Of a stretch of 64,000 nt of DNA, positions 61,995 to 64,000 are shown in pieces. Source of the stretch: Bacteroides sp. (GTDB lineage: Bacteria; Bacteroidota; Bacteroidia; Bacteroidales; Bacteroidaceae); NCBI GenBank assembly GCA_022648295.1, contig JALCME010000019.1, positions 40,696-104,695 on the forward strand, given 5' to 3'. The notes beneath the pieces are model-generated. The model did not search any database and was not told where the DNA came from. It saw only the letters and a program-made list of their open reading frames with translations. Position numbers and translations under genes: made by a program. Within the stretch, counting starts at the first letter, position 1. Each line of letters opens with the position of its first letter.

Positions 61995-63251
61995 TTAAGC
62001 AACTACAGGAACGGAAAGCAACACATCAAAACATTCGGTTGTTTCTTTAATAGAAAGCGAATAATGGTCTTCGAACAATAAGTGCAAACGCTTACGAATG
62101 TTCTCCAACCCTATGCCATGATGCTGGTCATCCGAATTGCCAAAATTACTATTGGAACAATGGAAAACAACTTTATCATTTTCCAAATGCATGTCAACAG
62201 CTACAAACGAAGGGCGCTGATAACTAATTCCGTGTTTAAATGCATTTTCCACAAACGAAATAAACAGCAAAGGAGGAACTTGTATATTTCCGGTATCCTG
62301 AGGCATGGAAATATCCACCCGCACTTTATGCGTATAACGGATACGCATCAATTCCACATAGTGTTGCAGAAACTGCACTTCCTTAGCTAGTAATATGGTA
62401 CGGTTATTCGATTCATAAAGAACATAACGCATCAGCCTTGAAAGCTCAACAATAGTCTGCTTTGCTTTTTCCGTATCAAGATCCACTAACGCATGAATAT
62501 TATTAAGCGTATTCATAAAAAAGTGCGGATTGATTTGATACTTCAAATAGTCCAGTTCAGATTGCAGCTTATTACGTTCCATCTCCTTCATAAGCTCCTG
62601 ATCGCGTAAAGACTTAAAGAAAAGCTTAACAGCAATATTGAAACTAAACATCAATAATGCAATCAGCATACGCCCGAAGAACGGACCGCGAAACAGAATG
62701 AGGAAGAAGGGCATATCCCTGCCAAAAGGCGGATGAGGAAAACCAATACGTTTTAATTTTTTCTGATCTATTGAATCGGGAAACCTTGCTTCCGGATTCT
62801 TCTCCTGTACACCGGAGTTCATCATTGCCGGAGGATTATCAGAGAAAAGATGCTCTCCCGGGCCTGAATGTTCCCTCGAATCAGGAAACTTACGCATCCG
62901 TAATTCTATCTCTCTTTCTCGGAAAAACCGCATTGTAGAGAAAGCTCCCCAAGCCGAAAAGACGACCACAGACACCACTATAACCGATACGACATACAAA
63001 GCCACTTTCTGACGTAAGAACAATCGCGGCAATAATACGCGTTCATTTAGCAGGAAAAGAAGAAAAAAAGGCAAGATATCAAGCCATAAAACAAAGATAC
63101 CTCCCCAATACATACTAGTAGCCTTTCCCGATAATAAATCGAAAAAGTTACCTACTACCGGAGCTAAAAAGACAATAACCCATACGGCTATATATATCAT
63201 TAGCTCCGGCAAATAATGTTTGTAACTATGGCGAATATGCATTTTTCTCAT
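61995..63251 (-). CDS. LytS-type sensor histidine kinase
   Basis: A 418-residue membrane kinase. Four hydrophobic segments (two in the first 75 residues, one around 85-105 and one near 200) precede a His_kinase (PF06580) domain with the phospho-acceptor His in YQINPHFFMNTLNNIHALVD. The GHKL ATPase follows with FVENAFKHGI (N box) and HHGIGLENIRKR (G box). The signal it senses is not obvious. It pairs with the LytTR regulator downstream. Confidence 0.93.
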   Translation of the reverse strand: MRKMHIRHSYKHYLPELMIYIAVWVIVFLAPVVGNFFDLLSGKATSMYWGGIFVLWLDILPFFLLFLLNERVLLPRLFLRQKVALYVVSVIVVSVVVFSAWGAFSTMRFFREREIELRMRKFPDSREHSGPGEHLFSDNPPAMMNSGVQEKNPEARFPDSIDQKKLKRIGFPHPPFGRDMPFFLILFRGPFFGRMLIALLMFSFNIAVKLFFKSLRDQELMKEMERNKLQSELDYLKYQINPHFFMNTLNNIHALVDLDTEKAKQTIVELSRLMRYVLYESNNRTILLAKEVQFLQHYVELMRIRYTHKVRVDISMPQDTGNIQVPPLLFISFVENAFKHGISYQRPSFVAVDMHLENDKVVFHCSNSNFGNSDDQHHGIGLENIRKRLHLLFEDHYSLSIKETTECFDVLLSVPVVA

Positions 63252-63349
63252 TTATAGTACACGCTATCTATGAAATGCAAATTTACCACATCTTCGAATA
63301 ACTTACAAAAAAAATAGACTAACAAGATTTTTCTATCGGCAAATTACGT

Positions 63350-63892
63350 TTACCAGCGTCCACCTCCTCCACCGGCACCACCCGAAGATACACTACCAAC
63401 AGTTGTCACCATACTGCTCGGAGTGAAAGTTGAAATCTTCGACCCTGCCGTGTAAGTACCTCCTGTCACTAATCCATAGAAGGCGGTACCAGATGAAACG
63501 CTTCCTCCGCTATATAACGTATAACTCGTTCCCGATAACAGCTTTGCACTACTAAATAGAACTGTCATTTGTGAATAATTTCTTGGAATAGTATACGACA
63601 TAATCTGTGTTCCATCCGAGGACTGAATAGACAAAAGAGTGCCACTGCTTCCCGAACCTCCATAAAGGAGAGTACGCTGTGTGGAGACACTGGAAGACGG
63701 TGTACTGGTACCTCCACCTATGCCTAGCAATGTTCCCCCGGTTATTTTAAATGTATTTTGATCACAGTCAAAGCCTTCTTCCGGGGATGTAGTACCCGAT
63801 GAAACAATTGTTCCTCCCGTAATTGTCAAAGTTCCGTTAGAGTCTATTCCATCATTACCACTACTATAACAATACCCGTTGGCGGAATTAAA
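63350..63892 (-). pseudogene. Truncated Cthe_2159-like carbohydrate-binding protein
   Basis: The C-terminal part of a secreted protein with Gly/Thr-rich parallel beta helix repeats (SSGNDGIDSNGTLTITGGT and EEGFDCDQNTFKITGG) ending SSGGAGGGGGRW. This fits the Cthe_2159 type of polygalacturonate-binding proteins (DUF4353). The in-frame sequence stops at 63893, where a TAA appears in place of the expected upstream repeat. The gene is broken at that junction. No start remains in the window. Confidence 0.7.
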
Positions 63893-64000
63893 TTAGTGCA
63901 TATTTAATTTGTCCAATGGGTTTGTTATTAATCTTGTTTATATATTGAAGGATTGTAAGTGCACTAATTTTCCCCGTAATTCTGGTAAACAATCCTTCTG
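63893..64000. mobile_element. Probable end of an insertion sequence
   Basis: The coding pattern of the 63350 gene ends abruptly near 63892. To the right, AAATTAGTGCA (63890-63900) and TGCACTAATTT (63960-63970) are perfect inverted repeats, and GAAGGATTGT (63947-63956) matches ACAATCCTTC (63989-63998). The element continues past the window edge; its family is not identifiable. Confidence 0.4.
63938..64000 (-). CDS. C-terminal end of a possible transposase
   Basis: On the minus strand the frame is open from the window edge to a stop at 63938-63940 and reads KDCLPELRGKLVHLQSFNI at its end. It looks like coding sequence, and its position inside the presumed IS suggests a transposase C-terminus. 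Only 20 codons are visible, so this is tentative. Confidence 0.3.
   Translation of the reverse strand, partial: QKDCLPELRGKLVHLQSFNI

Overview
The window is chromosomal DNA from a Bacteroidales bacterium, most likely Bacteroides itself. The evidence is the set of Bacteroidetes-specific families (DUF4494, DUF3127, DUF4348, DUF5686, GldE), the sphingolipid/inositol-lipid genes, the moderately AT-rich composition, the near absence of Shine-Dalgarno sites, and the repeated appearance of the Bacteroides promoter (TTG or TTTG, about 19-21 nt, then TAnnTTTG). Most of the window is ordinary housekeeping chromosome. Three intergenic stretches and the right edge carry accessory or decayed DNA.

Layout. 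1-7400: 3' part of glnS, a TPR protein, a DedA membrane protein, thiol peroxidase, DUF4494, a YggS-type PLP protein, a dihydroorotate-dehydrogenase-like enzyme and a small secreted protein. 7690-10710: PhoH, FolC, RidA. 10925-18339 (minus strand): a DNA metabolism and cofactor run, dnaN, an ExoX-like exonuclease, coaBC, recN, rlmB and a TPR protein with a degenerate trypsin-like domain; a divergent DUF3127 gene with an SSB-like tail faces dnaN. 18917-25600: a DUF3352-like protein, a PhnP-like hydrolase, murB, a DUF4348 lipoprotein, and threonine dehydrogenase divergent from kbl (threonine to glycine plus acetyl-CoA). 25731-33517 (minus): ferritin, lysA, lysC, an FtsE-type ATPase, hisIE, hisF, hisA, hisH, purU. 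33719-39016: tRNA-Asp, a palindromic array, an SDR/SRPBCC/AraC cluster with AraC-type direct repeats in front, a lipoprotein, and a phage-type regulator island. 39451-45376: Sfp-type PPTase, gldE, ssb, mutY, then HU, a 30-codon ribosomal-protein-like gene and RNase G. 45502-50860 (minus): an iron alcohol dehydrogenase and the inositol sphingolipid cluster (PAP2-type inositol phosphorylceramide synthase, CDP-alcohol phosphotransferase, GtrA, PgpA-like phosphatase, myo-inositol-phosphate synthase). 50962-63251: DUF5686 outer-membrane protein, folD, CapA-like protein, tRNA-His, a second hairpin-rich array with an integrase relic, a B12/radical SAM protein, a pentapeptide-repeat protein, an HxlR regulator, a patatin-like lipase, a secreted bleomycin-hydrolase-type peptidase and a LytS/LytTR two-component system. 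63350-64000: the C-terminal half of a Cthe_2159-like protein, cut off by foreign DNA that looks like the end of an insertion element.

Most notable observations: (1) three unrelated intergenic regions (about 34175-34284, 39296-39449, 55991-56190) each hold degenerate repeats with an exact 22-bp period in which neighbouring units are direct or reverse-complement copies; their sequences differ but their architecture is the same, and all lie beside tRNA genes or decayed mobile DNA. (2) A 30-codon gene at 43588-43680 looks like the bacterial counterpart of mitochondrial ribosomal protein mS38. (3) Two 17-bp direct repeats 21 bp apart overlap the promoter of the AraC-linked cluster. (4) A protease-fold protein without recognisable catalytic residues sits in the dnaN-recN run. 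(5) The inositol-lipid locus is split by a strong terminator and a new promoter. All functional statements come from reading the sequence; no database search was run.
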